DNA of 64,000 bases from Brachypodius melanocephalos. Its lineage: Eukaryota; Chordata; Aves; Passeriformes; Pycnonotidae. A program made the position numbers and the translations under genes. The DNA is taken from NCBI GenBank assembly GCA_013398615.1, contig VZSR01000479.1, positions 960,352 to 1,024,351 of the forward strand. Direction: 5' to 3'. Positions 1 through 12,700 of this stretch are shown piece after piece (positions within the stretch are counted from its first letter, which is position 1; each line of letters opens with the position of its first letter). The notes under the pieces were generated by a model, which saw only the letters and a program-made list of their open reading frames with translations, was not told the DNA's origin and made no database searches.

Positions 1-3000
1 TCTCAAAAATAAGAAACAAAAAAACCCTAGAACCAGCAACTGAAAAAGTCCAGCCACACACATAGCCATTCATTTCTTAATATTTCTCCAAGCATATTTG
101 CACATTGTAACAAATATTAAGATTCCAATGAAAAATTTCACCACCCAGATAGAAAAGTTGCAAGGATCTGGAGGTGTCACTGAAGTTCTCAGGAATTATC
201 CCAAAATGAGCAAATTCTCTTCTTCATTTACAACACCAAAGAACAAAGACTTTTCTCTACCCAGAAGTTTAAATTGTCAAAATTACTTTCATTTCTGAAC
301 TCAACAGACAGAGTGGGAATCAAAGTAGGGTTCAAAGGAACAGTCAGGTCCTCAGGCTAGCCCCAAGCACACTGAAGAACTGCAGCTGGTGAATTTTTTT
401 CCTCAGTAAGTGCACTACTTACAGTTGTGCTTTGGTTTCATTTGAGAAAGACTAGAAACCAAACCAAAATTATGCCGCTTACAATTAAAAAAAAAATCAA
501 ACTGTGCTTCCATGAAATGACAATTTCACATATAAAGTGCAATTACTAAATATTTTCCCCACCTTCTCCTATGTGTCATTGCATTTCCTTCACTGCTCAG
601 AGGCAGCGACAAAGTTGGGGCAGAATCATTCACTTTACGTTTTACATCCTCATGTGAAATAAAAATGAAAAGTATTAATAGTTTTTACTGTTTTCCATTT
701 AAGAAAAATGAAGACTAACCCCAAGAATATGAATCCAATTCTACTCCACATTAAGACTACAAATAATTACTGCTTTATACACAGTGTGTAGTCCTGTTTC
801 ACCATCCTGCACTTCTCTTTGCTCAGAGAAAGCATGACTGCAACACTCTGGATGAAAATTAAGTATATCTCTATATTTGAGTCACCTCTGCTGTAGAATG
901 CACAGTTTCTCTGCAGCCCTTGCCGCATGAAGCGATAGCAAGAACACCAAGGTGCAAAGGTGGGAAGAAGGGTGGCACAGACAAAGCACAGAGACATCCT
1001 GGAGGAGGCACCTGGCTGGGGGAATGCTGACCTTGCACTCACCAACCCCAAGGGAATGACAGAACGAGCTCCACAAGCAGAGTTGACACAGCAGCCAATA
1101 ACCAATCCCAATCCCTGCTATTTTCCACATACACCATAGCAGAGATGGGAGCAGGAATGAGGGACCAAGAGCACTCGCTGAACAGAGCATCAGTGCCTGA
1201 CAATACGCTGGTGACTTTACAAAGGATGTCAAACATTTTTACTAGCATGGATCAGTGATGCTGTCTGAAGTGAAGCACGGGGAAAATTCAGCTTTTACAG
1301 CACTCTTTGACAATGATGAGCAGCCCAGTAAGTTACACAGTTTTAAGCATGCTTAAAGATGCTTTAAAAACTTCTGCAAGAAAGAATTTTTCCTTCATCT
1401 ACTAATGAACTATTTGGCAAGATTAAAAAGTTTCACTGTCTCCTACTTGTATTTTCCCTATGTAGTTAACTATAGCTATGTACAGCAAAACCAGTCCTGC
1501 TGCAGAACATGAGAAGTCAGATAATGACTACTGCTGGAGTAAATGTGGTTCAGTATTTGCATCTATTTGATGTCAGTGATGCTGGAATGCACAGTAATCA
1601 CAATTTTTGGCCTAATCTTGAAAAAAAAAGAGAAGCAAATTTTTTTTTTCTGTTGCTGTCTTCTCTGAATTCATAACAAGAAGATGCACTCAGTTACTGT
1701 ATTTTATTCACATAAGAAAAACACTGTCTTAACGAGAGAAAATTAGGACCAGGACATTTCACTAATTTGAAAAAGACTCTTTTTTTCAACTTTGAAGTCT
1801 ATATAATTTTTGCTCGTGTGGGTTAAACTTTAAAATCACATCTACCTGAAGCAAAGGAATATTCAAAATGCCATATCTAATTTTTCTGACTATGAACTAG
1901 GTCTTATATTTTTACTGCATTCTAACCACACTACAAAAACCCTGCCTATCAGTGGCAACCTCGACCATATGAAATAACCATAATAAACATTAACATTTTG
2001 AAAAGAAATGCAATAAGGAAAGGAAATTATTTGATATGAATCTGAACTTCCATTCACTGTTGCTTCTCTATTTAATACTGCTGCCAAATTTGGACAATAT
2101 TGATTCCATCATTTAGAGTTTACAGCCCAAAAGAGGATAAAAATCATAATTTTGCATTTTGGGTGTATTTGTGAAGGTCTCTATGAGAAACAGTGTATAA
2201 ACAAATTGTAACTACCCCTATATTCTGTGTATTCATTAACATATTGGTTTCATGTGATGCTGTCCTGCAGGATATTTGGTTTTGAGTTGACAGTGATACT
2301 TAAATGCCATTTCCCTCACCATGCTCTTAAGGCTATGTGCTGTAACAGCTGTGTCAAATTAAACATCCACAGCTGGAGTCAGCAATGGGAGCATCATCAA
2401 TAGCCCTGCTGGGACAGAACCTGTTCTGGGGGCCAACACTCACTGCTTGTGTCCATAGAGCAGCACACAGGAGTTATTATCTGGCAGAACTGAGTGCAGG
2501 GGAGAGCAGAGAAAGCCACTAAAATCAGTCCCTGCACCCCTTCCTTATGTCTGAGAGCACCCCAATAAAACACTGCCATACAGGCTCCCCAGCAAATAAT
2601 ATTTATTAAACACATGTGAATTGCCAGATAGGATTTTTAATCAATATTTCATGGAGTGTACTAGAAAGTGACCATTTGTACCTGTACTAGTGAGCTCTGC
2701 AGCTTGACTCACGTTTTGCATAAAATATGGAATTTATTCCAACTCTAGAAAATTATCATACAGCGTGACTGACATAACTCACGGTCTTCTCTTAAAGAGA
2801 AAAAAAATCCTGTTAATACACCTCCACAAAATAAACAATATATGCTTCTACCCCTAGCCCTCCTTCCTCCCTGCAGACAGACTCAGCGTGTGGTTCCTGA
2901 GGAATTAGTTGTAGAAGAACTCCCCTGCTGACAGCAAAATGCCAAATGCACGTCCTGCACATGTAATGTGTCTGACATTTCCACATCTCACCAGGTTCAT

Positions 3001-6000
3001 GTTTCTGACAAGTGCTTAAAAATATATGTCTTTTAAAAAGTGTTTTTATTGCTACCTTCCTATCTCTGCTTTCTAATGTTTTAAAATGCTATTTTACTCA
3101 TGGAAACACCTCCACATTTGTCTTTTGATTTGAGTGGAAGTAATTGGTTTTTCAGGGTCAAATACCTTTTTGGAATCAATGGGTACATTTCAATTGACGG
3201 ATGGTATAAAAAGTGCAAATTTTATCTTCTTCAAACAAACAGAACTGTGAAAAACTGAGAAGACTCAACATGATTGACACGTGGGCAGCACTGAAAATAT
3301 TTTAACACCCTACCTTCTTTAATGTTGTTATTCTTTGCAGTAGGAGACCTTGGGAAAATCAGCAAAACTTTCAAATGTTAAATGTATTTCTTTCCTACTT
3401 CTATTTTTTTTTCCCCATGCCAGTATGAATTCCCAGTTGGGAACTTTCAAAAACAGAGAGGGATCTGGCACAGACACAGAGCTGGTGCATCAACTGCTGC
3501 AGTTGAGTCATCGCAATAATTTTTCTTAAGAGCAGCAGACAGCATTTGCAGAAGTGCAGCATTAACACCTGCTGAACACATTTTGTGCACACCATCCAGA
3601 GGTCTTTGGGTATTACACACAATGGCCATTGTATTAATTTTTCTCAGAACTTCCAAAGTGCTTCTGGAGAGCAGTTCAATGCTCCACTTCAAAATGTGAA
3701 TCATACAAAGAGATTTTATCTAAGCCTCCCAGAGAGTCCCTTGTTCTGTACCTGGCTTCATGTCAAATAATTCTAATATGCATATATACATCTACACACA
3801 TTTACATATACGGTCTATGTATGCTTTTGAATTCAAGTTTGAAATAGTTTCTCCTCATTAAATATATATTTTTCTCCCAGTAGTTATATTGTCAATGACA
3901 GTAACAGTCACCAATGCTAATGAAATTTTATGATTTTGCAGTGGGTTTCATTAATTACTGTAATTTCTTTTAGACATTCAATTGAATAAACAAAGAATCC
4001 TTGGAAACCTGCTGCACACAATAAAAGTGACAAAGCTGAGAAAAGCAGAATTTTCAACTCTGCTATAGAATACCTGCATGATTCAGTAAAGGCATTTTTC
4101 CTTTTGGAACTGTCACTCTTGTACTTTTTAACTTTGCCTGTCCCTGATCATGATAAAAATAGATTTCAAGGAAAATTAGAGGGTTTTGAACTTCCTTGGC
4201 ATTCAGTCAGAGAGGTCATCCCTGTTTCAAAGGAAGACAGACCTTGTTGGATGCAACACAGAACAGCGAGTTCTCTGTAAATTCCAGCTATCTGACCCAG
4301 CCACAACTACTCATTTTTCCTTCTAGCTCACAACAGGCACTGACAGAGTTATAAGGAGGATGGCAAACACTGTCATCAAAATATTTCTCGCTTGAACTGA
4401 AATCTCAGTATTTCAAAATATTGCTCATGAATCAATAAAAGGAATGAAGTTTATAATTCTGCTTAACAGAAGGTAACCCAGCTCAATGCCCTTGAAAGAA
4501 AAGCAAACATGAGAGAGGACAGAGTGACTTCAGACTGGCCTCAGGTTCAAAACCAAGACAGCATCACACTGAAGACTTGCTTTTCAAGAGCTGAATTCCT
4601 TTTTTCCCCTCTCAGGATCCAGTGGTGGTACCCTTTTCTGAAGTGCCCACCTTCCAGACTACCTCTGACTCACCAGCTACACTCAGCTTGTGATTGTTCT
4701 TGGCTACAGATGCCAGGACTTAGCCTTCATTGTATATTTTTTATTCCTGCTTTCTTTCCTCAGAAATACCTTCTGGATTAACCTTAAAACCAAAAGTTTT
4801 AATTTTTAACAAATTTTCCATAACTGACTGATTCCAGGCTCTCTGTCACTCCTGGGATTGTGAATACCCTAACACTGAGAGGGGGTTAATAAAGTTTTAT
4901 TTGTCTGATCTGTCTTATCAAACTGTTTGTATGGTAGAGACAGTGTAACCACACATTCAACTAATTCTGAAGCTACCAAAATGATCAAATGTTCACCTCT
5001 TAACTCATACTTAGGCCATTCAAACACCACCATATGAGATCTGTATCCTATAATCACAGAAGATAAAAAGTGAAGTTATTTTGGAGCCCCAAAAACATCT
5101 TACTGTCTTCTATAAAAGAAGTATGAATATACTGTCTTCTGTAAATAAATAAACAAATACAATCAGTTTTATCATTCCTAATGGTCACAGTCTCAGGCCA
5201 GTAGATCCCACACTGGCACAATACTGATGCACAGGTGTCCTTTTAGTTTTATTTTGCACAGTCTAGTCCTGCATGATATTGCAGCACTTTGCATTATAAT
5301 ATTACATCATGTATCTCAGCTACAGGAAAGGGATTTTGCACATCACAGGACTCTCAGGAAGTAAAATAATTTCTCTTTCTCTATTCCCCTCTTTTTAATA
5401 TTAAAGGCATATATTTCTTATAAGGCTTAAATATAACTGATTTGTTTTTAATTTTTAAGTTTATCTTTGATTCCTTTAAATTATTATCTCAATTTGAGCA
5501 ATACCTTCCCTTGGCATTACATTACTGTAAATATTACACTTTATTGCTAACTGCCTATTGAACTGCTTCGTTTTGTTACAAAGTTCTCAAAGCCTAAAAA
5601 AATTTCTTAAACTCTTATCTAGCTAACAGATTGAATCGTGATTCTGGAACAGATTGAAATCTCCATAATGGGAGATCATATTAAAATTCCTGTGTAAGTC
5701 TGCTACTTCTTAAATGAACTCTTTAAGATGCAGGGGAATACAACTGTGGGGGAGCAGGAGAGAAAGGAGTGAACTGGAGAGTACAGAAAAAGAAAGGAAC
5801 ACAGCACATGAGATACCCAGACTTGTTGACAAGGGAGCTAAAAAACACAGTGAGGGAAAAGCTGAGGCTAATTTATCTGTTTTAACCAGAGGATGACAAA
5901 GAGCACCTGTCTGCTTGACTCAGGGATCAATGTGAAAAGCACAAGCCTACCTGGCTGAGAAATTCTGTCTGACATCAGACACAGCAAATCTGTCCTGCTG

Positions 6001-9000
6001 TGCCCCTACAAGTATCTAACAGCACCCACAGACCTGGTGAAGGGAAGGAGACAAAGCCAACACAGGAACTTTTCATATTTTCATTTTATTACTTCTGTTC
6101 CCTGTTTTATTTACTAGTGTCAGGATAACAAAGTCACACAGAATCAGCACCGGTGGAAATTCAGATTGGTAACGTGCAAATGGTTTTTTTTTGTGCTCCA
6201 TGTACAAGATGCCATTTAAAGACTGCTCTAGGTACTCACATTCCCTATATAGTGTGGGAACACTGCAGTGACTGCCTTCAGTCAGGCTCAGAAATAGGAT
6301 TTCAGCCACAACAGGTTACCAGCAGCCCCAAGTTACTGTAACCAAAAACCAGAGCAATGAAAATCATCCACAGCTCACCAAAGTAAAGCCGAGGCATTCA
6401 GCTCCAAGAATCAGGACCAAAGATTACATAAAGGCTTTGACAACCAACATGTTTGGAAAAGGAAAAGCAAATTCATAAGAGGAGCAAGAGGAATATCACA
6501 CTCAATGCCCACGATTTCTTGTGGATATTGTGTGAGACAGCCTTGACTGTGGAACCAGGAGTGCCCAAACTGCACAGAATGACAGCACCAAGCAAACTGG
6601 AAAAAGCTTTCTAACACTGAAAACCAACCAACCAAAACTTTATTATGCCTGTAACACTCAATCCTTTTTCTTTTTTTTTCCACACGGAGTGAGACTATTG
6701 TTCTCTGTCTTTGTCCAAACTCCACCAGTGTGATAATGTGATGTTGCTCTAATTTAACCTCATTATTCTTTTGTCTTTCCCAAAGTGAAATGCCACTTCT
6801 CTCCTTCCCTTTGAGGCTTATCTCAAACAAATGTCTTTGTTCTTAATGAGACCAATCCATATGTTTGTTCCTGCATATTGTGTTCAGTTAATGGGAAGAT
6901 TTTTCTAACACATAAAAACTCTTCTATTATTTGTCCCAGGCAGCTTTGTGTTCAGTAACTGCTGTAACTGTTACCTTTGACAAAATGTCCCACATCCAAT
7001 GTTCTGTTTCTGAATAGTCATCCCTCCCTTGAACTCAAGTTTATTTATGTCTCTTCAGCATATGCATATCTCCTTTCCTCAAATTTTTACCCTATCATCC
7101 TCTATGTGTTCAAAAAACTAAATGTACACTGAAGGCATTGATCAGGCAGCTTGCTGCAAAACACCACATATCAACTGATGCATTAAAACTTTAATATAGG
7201 TCATTTATCAACAATTAAACTTTAAATATTTGCTTTGCTGATTACTAATAAATCAACGGATAGTCATTAGGAGAAATCTCATTGTTTACTTTTGCTGTTT
7301 CATAGCTAGTAATCAATGAACAAGAATGTAATTATGTATGCTAAGTACTCGGGATTTCTTTTTTCCAATAAAAATCAGAGATGTATAAAAACAACATAAA
7401 ACAACCAGATTATTGCGAGTTTAAGTATACACGTGTATAAATGTATAAGTATACATGCACATTATAAAAATACAAAGTTCGCTGAAATTATTTGCTGATC
7501 TAATGTGCAATAGCTTAATGACTTCCTTGATTTAAATGTAGACTCCTGCAGCTCCAACAAGGTGCTCTGGCAGCCAGACAACACCATGGTACTGCCAGGT
7601 CTCTGATATTCCCTGTTTCCATGTGATGCCACCTTGCACCAGGAGCAGCAGAACTGTGTGGTACAGATCTGCACTCCCCATGGCAGAACAGGATTAACCC
7701 TGGAAAAGAGCTGCTGTTATCAGGCACCCCGTGAGGATGCTGATGTTTGTTGCTGCTTCGCTCACAAAGGAATGCAGAGGAGCCCTAGTGGTTTACATAA
7801 TATTCCTGATTTTCTTTTTAAATCGATCTCCTGGCTCTGTAGGCAAAATATAAGACAGAACACAGGAGCTCACAGGATTGATTCCAAACCCTTTGCATAC
7901 AAGATGTGTAAAAGCTGTTTTGCTTTAGATCACGGTGAACGTGGGCCTAACAATTTAAATTCAATTTTACCTTTTAAGCTTAAAAGCAGTGAGAAATGTC
8001 TTATGGGCACTGTTAATTCGGTCTTCTCTCAAGTCCTTTCCCCATCAGACAAATCTGAGTTCTCCCAAACACTGGCCCACTGTAGTCTAACCACTACTGC
8101 ATTTATTTTGAGCAAGTTTTCAATTTCTCATGGTAACCTCCAACTGTGACAGGGTTCATTAAAACAACTTCCTTTTGCCTAGGGAATGAAATATGGAAAT
8201 AAAATACATGCTTCTTCACAAAGGGCTTAACATCATTATTAAAATACCACCTTTTACCAATACCACCTTTTACCAAATTCCCTTGTTTCAGGCAGGCTTG
8301 TGGAACTTATGTGACCAAGTTTTATTTTCCCAAGAAGAGCTCGAAGTGGAAGCTGAAGAATTCTTGCTACAGTCTGAAAACATACATCATCCAACAATTA
8401 ACCCCTCTCACAGCCTCCCTGCATGGGGCTGCAGTGGCCATCCAGTAACCATAGCTACTCATTTCAATGGAAAGAAATTGCTGTGAATAACAATGAAACC
8501 ATAAAATATGTTCTGAAGAGCCACACCAAGTCCTGAAAACTACGAAAACCTTCCTAATGCAAGGGAAAAGAACACAGGCAAAACATTTTGGCTTGATTGC
8601 CCCCAGATCTACTGATCTTTTCAGTAACGCATCCCAAAAGTCCCCGTGGCCATCCATGTCGGATGGGACACCAACAGGAGACTTCACCAGCTGTGTATTG
8701 TCATTGTTTGACAAATAACAAGAAATTAGCAATCTTTGCCATAATCCTCTTACATCAGGTACGTACAGTAACATCTCTGGCACAGAACATAGAGAATGAA
8801 GGAAACTGCGTGCCAGTGTCTCGTGAAACGCAGCCCAGCACTGCACTCTCCATTGCAAACCCATGCAAAACATTCTGAGGCTGAAATTCTGATCCAGTGC
8901 TGGCAGGCTGCCACTCTGCACAGCAATTCTCACTGCTGACCTTCCCTGGCACCTTTCACGTGTTCTGAAGATGTGCCACCACACAAACATCAGCTGATCC

Positions 9001-9597
9001 TCCCCAGAACAACGTGGGAGGGACGGGAACATTTACAGGTCGTTAATTACTTACTTACAAAGTGATTTCTAGTATTTTTAATCCTGTTTATGTGTGGAAC
9101 AGACATGACATTCTGAGGCAGTGAGCCTTTTGTTACAAATAGCAACAGGCTCCCTAACAGTGCTGCCTTTAAAGCCTGTGGATCTCTAGGAAAAAACAGC
9201 AGTTTGTCATCTGGCATCCTCAGACAGTTTAATGTTTGACTGATACAGAAGCTGCAGTACTGCTGTCTCATGTGCAGCACTTAGTGGTCAGATGAGATTG
9301 TTTGATGATATTTTAAAGATCAGAGCTGAGAAATACTCTAAATTTGGGGTTTATTTATAAATGGTGGGTCTGTCCTTCTTTGCTACTCCCAGTGCTGGAA
9401 TAACCTGCAGCAGTTACAATGGACCAAGCAATGATCTGGGTTCTGAATATGAGAAGTTCCAAAAATGGTATCAAAAAGCGCAGTAACAGAAGTGCCTATA
9501 CTTAGGTCAAGATTATTAGGATTTCAGGAAACAAATTACAGGTCTCACACTAATTAATTATCTCCTTTCCATGTCACGGGGACATTAATACAGACTT
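1..9597. other. Non-coding stretch, no gene seen
   Basis: AT-rich unique sequence with only short homopolymer runs. Open frames are short and overlap on both strands. The two longest, at 7,634-8,149 (+) and 8,367-9,032 (-), have no recognisable domain, repeat or motif and are treated as chance. A homeobox/SOX-motif-rich patch at 7,150-7,400 is listed separately. No recognisable transposon is visible. Confidence 0.6.
7150..7400. promoter_or_regulatory. Candidate conserved non-coding element (motif-rich, AT-rich)
   Basis: Seen: a repeat-free patch with dense binding-site-like words, including ATTGTTTAC (7,281-7,289, SOX/FOX-like), TAATCAATGA near 7,310 and GTAATTATG near 7,328. Such clustering is common in developmental enhancers of vertebrate gene deserts. 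The motifs are short and AT-rich, so many will occur by chance in this background. Conservation cannot be tested from one sequence. Confidence 0.2.
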
Positions 9598-9720
9598 GTA
9601 GAACAATTAAGTTTGAACGGGACCTCTTGAGGTCATCCAGTAAAATGGTTTGACCTCAAAAGCCAATCTTGAAGTTACATAAGGTTAACTCCTCACTGAG
9701 TTCATTCTTGAGTACCCATA
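9598..9720 (-). mobile_element. CR1 LINE 3'-end fragment (old, diverged)
   Basis: Read on the plus strand, the segment opens with the reverse complement of a CR1 tail: a 'tttgaacgggacctcttgag' word followed by 'gtcatccagt', the counterpart of the usual 'ggttggaagggacctc...gtcatctagtccaa' signature. It continues with weak similarity ('gagttcattcttgagtaccc') to the sequence just inside the CR1 3' end. The element therefore lies on the minus strand. It is short, 5'-truncated and clearly diverged, so its outer limit is approximate. The CR1 assignment comes from the recognisable tail; the subfamily cannot be given. Confidence 0.6.
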
Positions 9721-12700
9721 TTTTGCAGTTTCAGATACCTATTTTGATGCCTCAAACAGGAGCAGAAAGAGGAAGGGATGAGCTGAGAGCCCCACCTTTG
9801 GTCCTGATGACATAAGAGGTGAACGTTTTGCTGGCACAAGCGCATGGCATCCTCTGAACACAGGCAGACTCAGCAAAAATCAGTCTTCTACTCTATGTAC
9901 ATTGCATTTCAGACAAATTATGCAATGTGCTTTTATGTGAATAATGGAGATTACTTATAGAACTTAGGAATTTGTTATTTACCAAAATCTGAAATAGCTG
10001 ACAGCAAGGCACAGTGTTCAAGTGACTCCAGCTCAGAGCTCCAGGCATTGCAATAAACGTTTCTCTTTGTCAGAGCTGGTGTGATCAGGACTCACTTGTA
10101 AATCAGGAACACTGTTTCAAAGCTTGTTTACTGAATGCTGAAAGCACATCCTCCTGGTAACCTCAAGCATGTCATTTATCTATTTATCTCCATCAGAAGA
10201 AAGCCTTTAATGAACATAAAGGAAGTGTCACCACTTATCACTAACAAGAAATCTGCTAGCAATCCTGACTCTCCCAATCTGTGGGTGACATGGAGGGGAG
10301 GGAAGGGAAATGTAAGGATATATGAATATTAGCATATATAAAAGCAATAGTTGCCATTTTCACATAATAAAATATCTTTGAAAAATGTGACTTAGGAATA
10401 AGGATCTGCCTTCTCCATTTATTACGTTTTTAGCAACTCTTGCACATTAACTGATACTCTGTCTTCAATTTTCTATTGGTATCTAAATGCAAATCTTGCA
10501 TTTTTTCAAAATGGACTATTACATTTACAAGGAGCTGTAAATTGTAATGCTGACATTTCTTTGAGGTCAGATTTTTTTTTTCTTTAGAAAGAAATGAAGC
10601 AGTAGTAATTTGTCACATGACTTGACTGAAATCTGTGCCACTTACACCAACACAGATGCAAATTCACTAAAACCATAACAGTTTTTCTTTAATGGAATTT
10701 GTTTTTCATGTCAGGGTGCAGTCTTTTGGATACCACTCTGATGCCAGTTTTCAGCTAGCAAAGAAGTGCCACAGAGTTTATTCCTATCCAAACTTCAACA
10801 AAGTACCTGTTAAAGAGCCTAACTGATTTGAATTCTACATTTTCACAATATTCATCAAAGAACTGAAAGAACACATCAGAAATGTTAAGAGCTTAAAAGA
10901 ACTATCAATCATTCTCAACTACCTTGCTCTCTTTAGGAAGCACACTCAGCATAAACACACTTCAGTGTATTTTTGGACACGTAACCTCTTCCCATAATGG
11001 AAGAAAAACTTTTTGTTTGCACCCTTCAGTTATGAAAAAGCAACAGTTTAAACCCAATCTAATTTTACTGCCTCTTTAATTGCACCTTCTGGTGCCTCAC
11101 GCCTGAGCAGTGATTTACGTTGGAGCTGATGGGTTCAAACAGAGCTTCCACAAATTAATGAGTGAGAATTACCCGTGCACTGAACCACAGCCAGTGCTTG
11201 CTGACACTCACAAACCTGTGCTGGGACACACTGCTGGCACACGAGCAGCAGCTGAGCTCTGCCACGGGGCACCCAGCTAGGAGATGGCACTGGGGAGCTG
11301 GAAAATGAAAGGTGAAATGGAAAAAAAATAACCCCAACTTTCGGTAGCTGGAGGTTATCGAGATGCCAATTATGAAATCAAATTGTTTATTTATTTTAGC
11401 CCATAGCCCTCAAGATGAAATTCAACTTAATTACCTTATGTCTCTGACAGTAATAATTGCCACATACCAGATACAGAGGAAAAAGAGACATGCAGTCACT
11501 CTGGAGTAAAGAGAAAAGCTGACAGGGATCAGGATCAAAAGTTTAAGTCTTTTTGGGAATTCAGAAAGTTACATTCTGCATGGTTTTCTATCAGCAATAA
11601 CACAAGAATAGAACTCTTTGCATATATATATGAACAACAAAACTGAAATTCTGTTACACATTGCCCTCCAACTAAACGAAATGTTCCTCTGTCACTGTGA
11701 AGTGAAACCAAGAGCAGTGCCTGTGTTTCTCTTCTCTAAGGCAGGGAGGGTTTTTCTCAGCACAGGCTCACAGAGCACAGCTGAACACAAGGCTCAGGTT
11801 AGAAAGGAGCAAGAACTAAAGAAGAATTAAAGCAGGTATTTCTATATTGAGAACAATGAAGGAAAAGGAATTTCTAAATGCTAATTTGATTGTCATGTAA
11901 AACAATGGTCATAAGCATAAACCTGGGCAGGGAAACAAATTTAGAACTTCATTTAAATTAATTAAAAGCTGAACAAGGAATTCAACTATGTGCACATATT
12001 CAGCATACAAAGCCACATTTTTCTGTATTAATTTAATGAGGAAAACAGAGCTAGAAAGATTGTGCAACAGCAGCAGCTGTTTTTATATAACATTTCTTGA
12101 TTCATATGAAGGTGCTTAGATTTTTAGTGATTTCAAATACTGTCTACACAGATCTCCACAAGTATTTGTGTATCTCTGTACCCACACCTAAGAGATATTT
12201 CTATCCTTTCCCCTTACTTCATGTTTAACTTTGAGATAATTTGATTTCTTCTATCACTACAGATTTGGAAGGCCAGATCTGAAATAATACAGTAGAGGAA
12301 GGCAAATATCATTTATATTTTTGTAATTGTTAACGTCTGCAGTGCTTTTCACATTATTTCTGCTTCATTACCTAAGCAGCAGCACTGTATTAACCACTCT
12401 GAGAAGTGCACACACCTGACATGACATTGCTTCCTAACACTACAAACTCCGAGTCACCTGAAATGGAATACCAATTATGCACATCACACAAGTGACTCAG
12501 AAAATAAAGAAATCTATACAAAACACATCAATCCTATCTATCTGCCTTATCTAAATCTATCTGTATCGTATTCCCAAATCTACCCATGTTTATCTCAATT
12601 TTACCTCTGCAGAATTTGCATCTTAGAGCCTTTATTGCATGTACTGCACATCCATGGCACTTACGGCCTTGATATCCTGCTTTAGTCTTGATTTCCTCCT

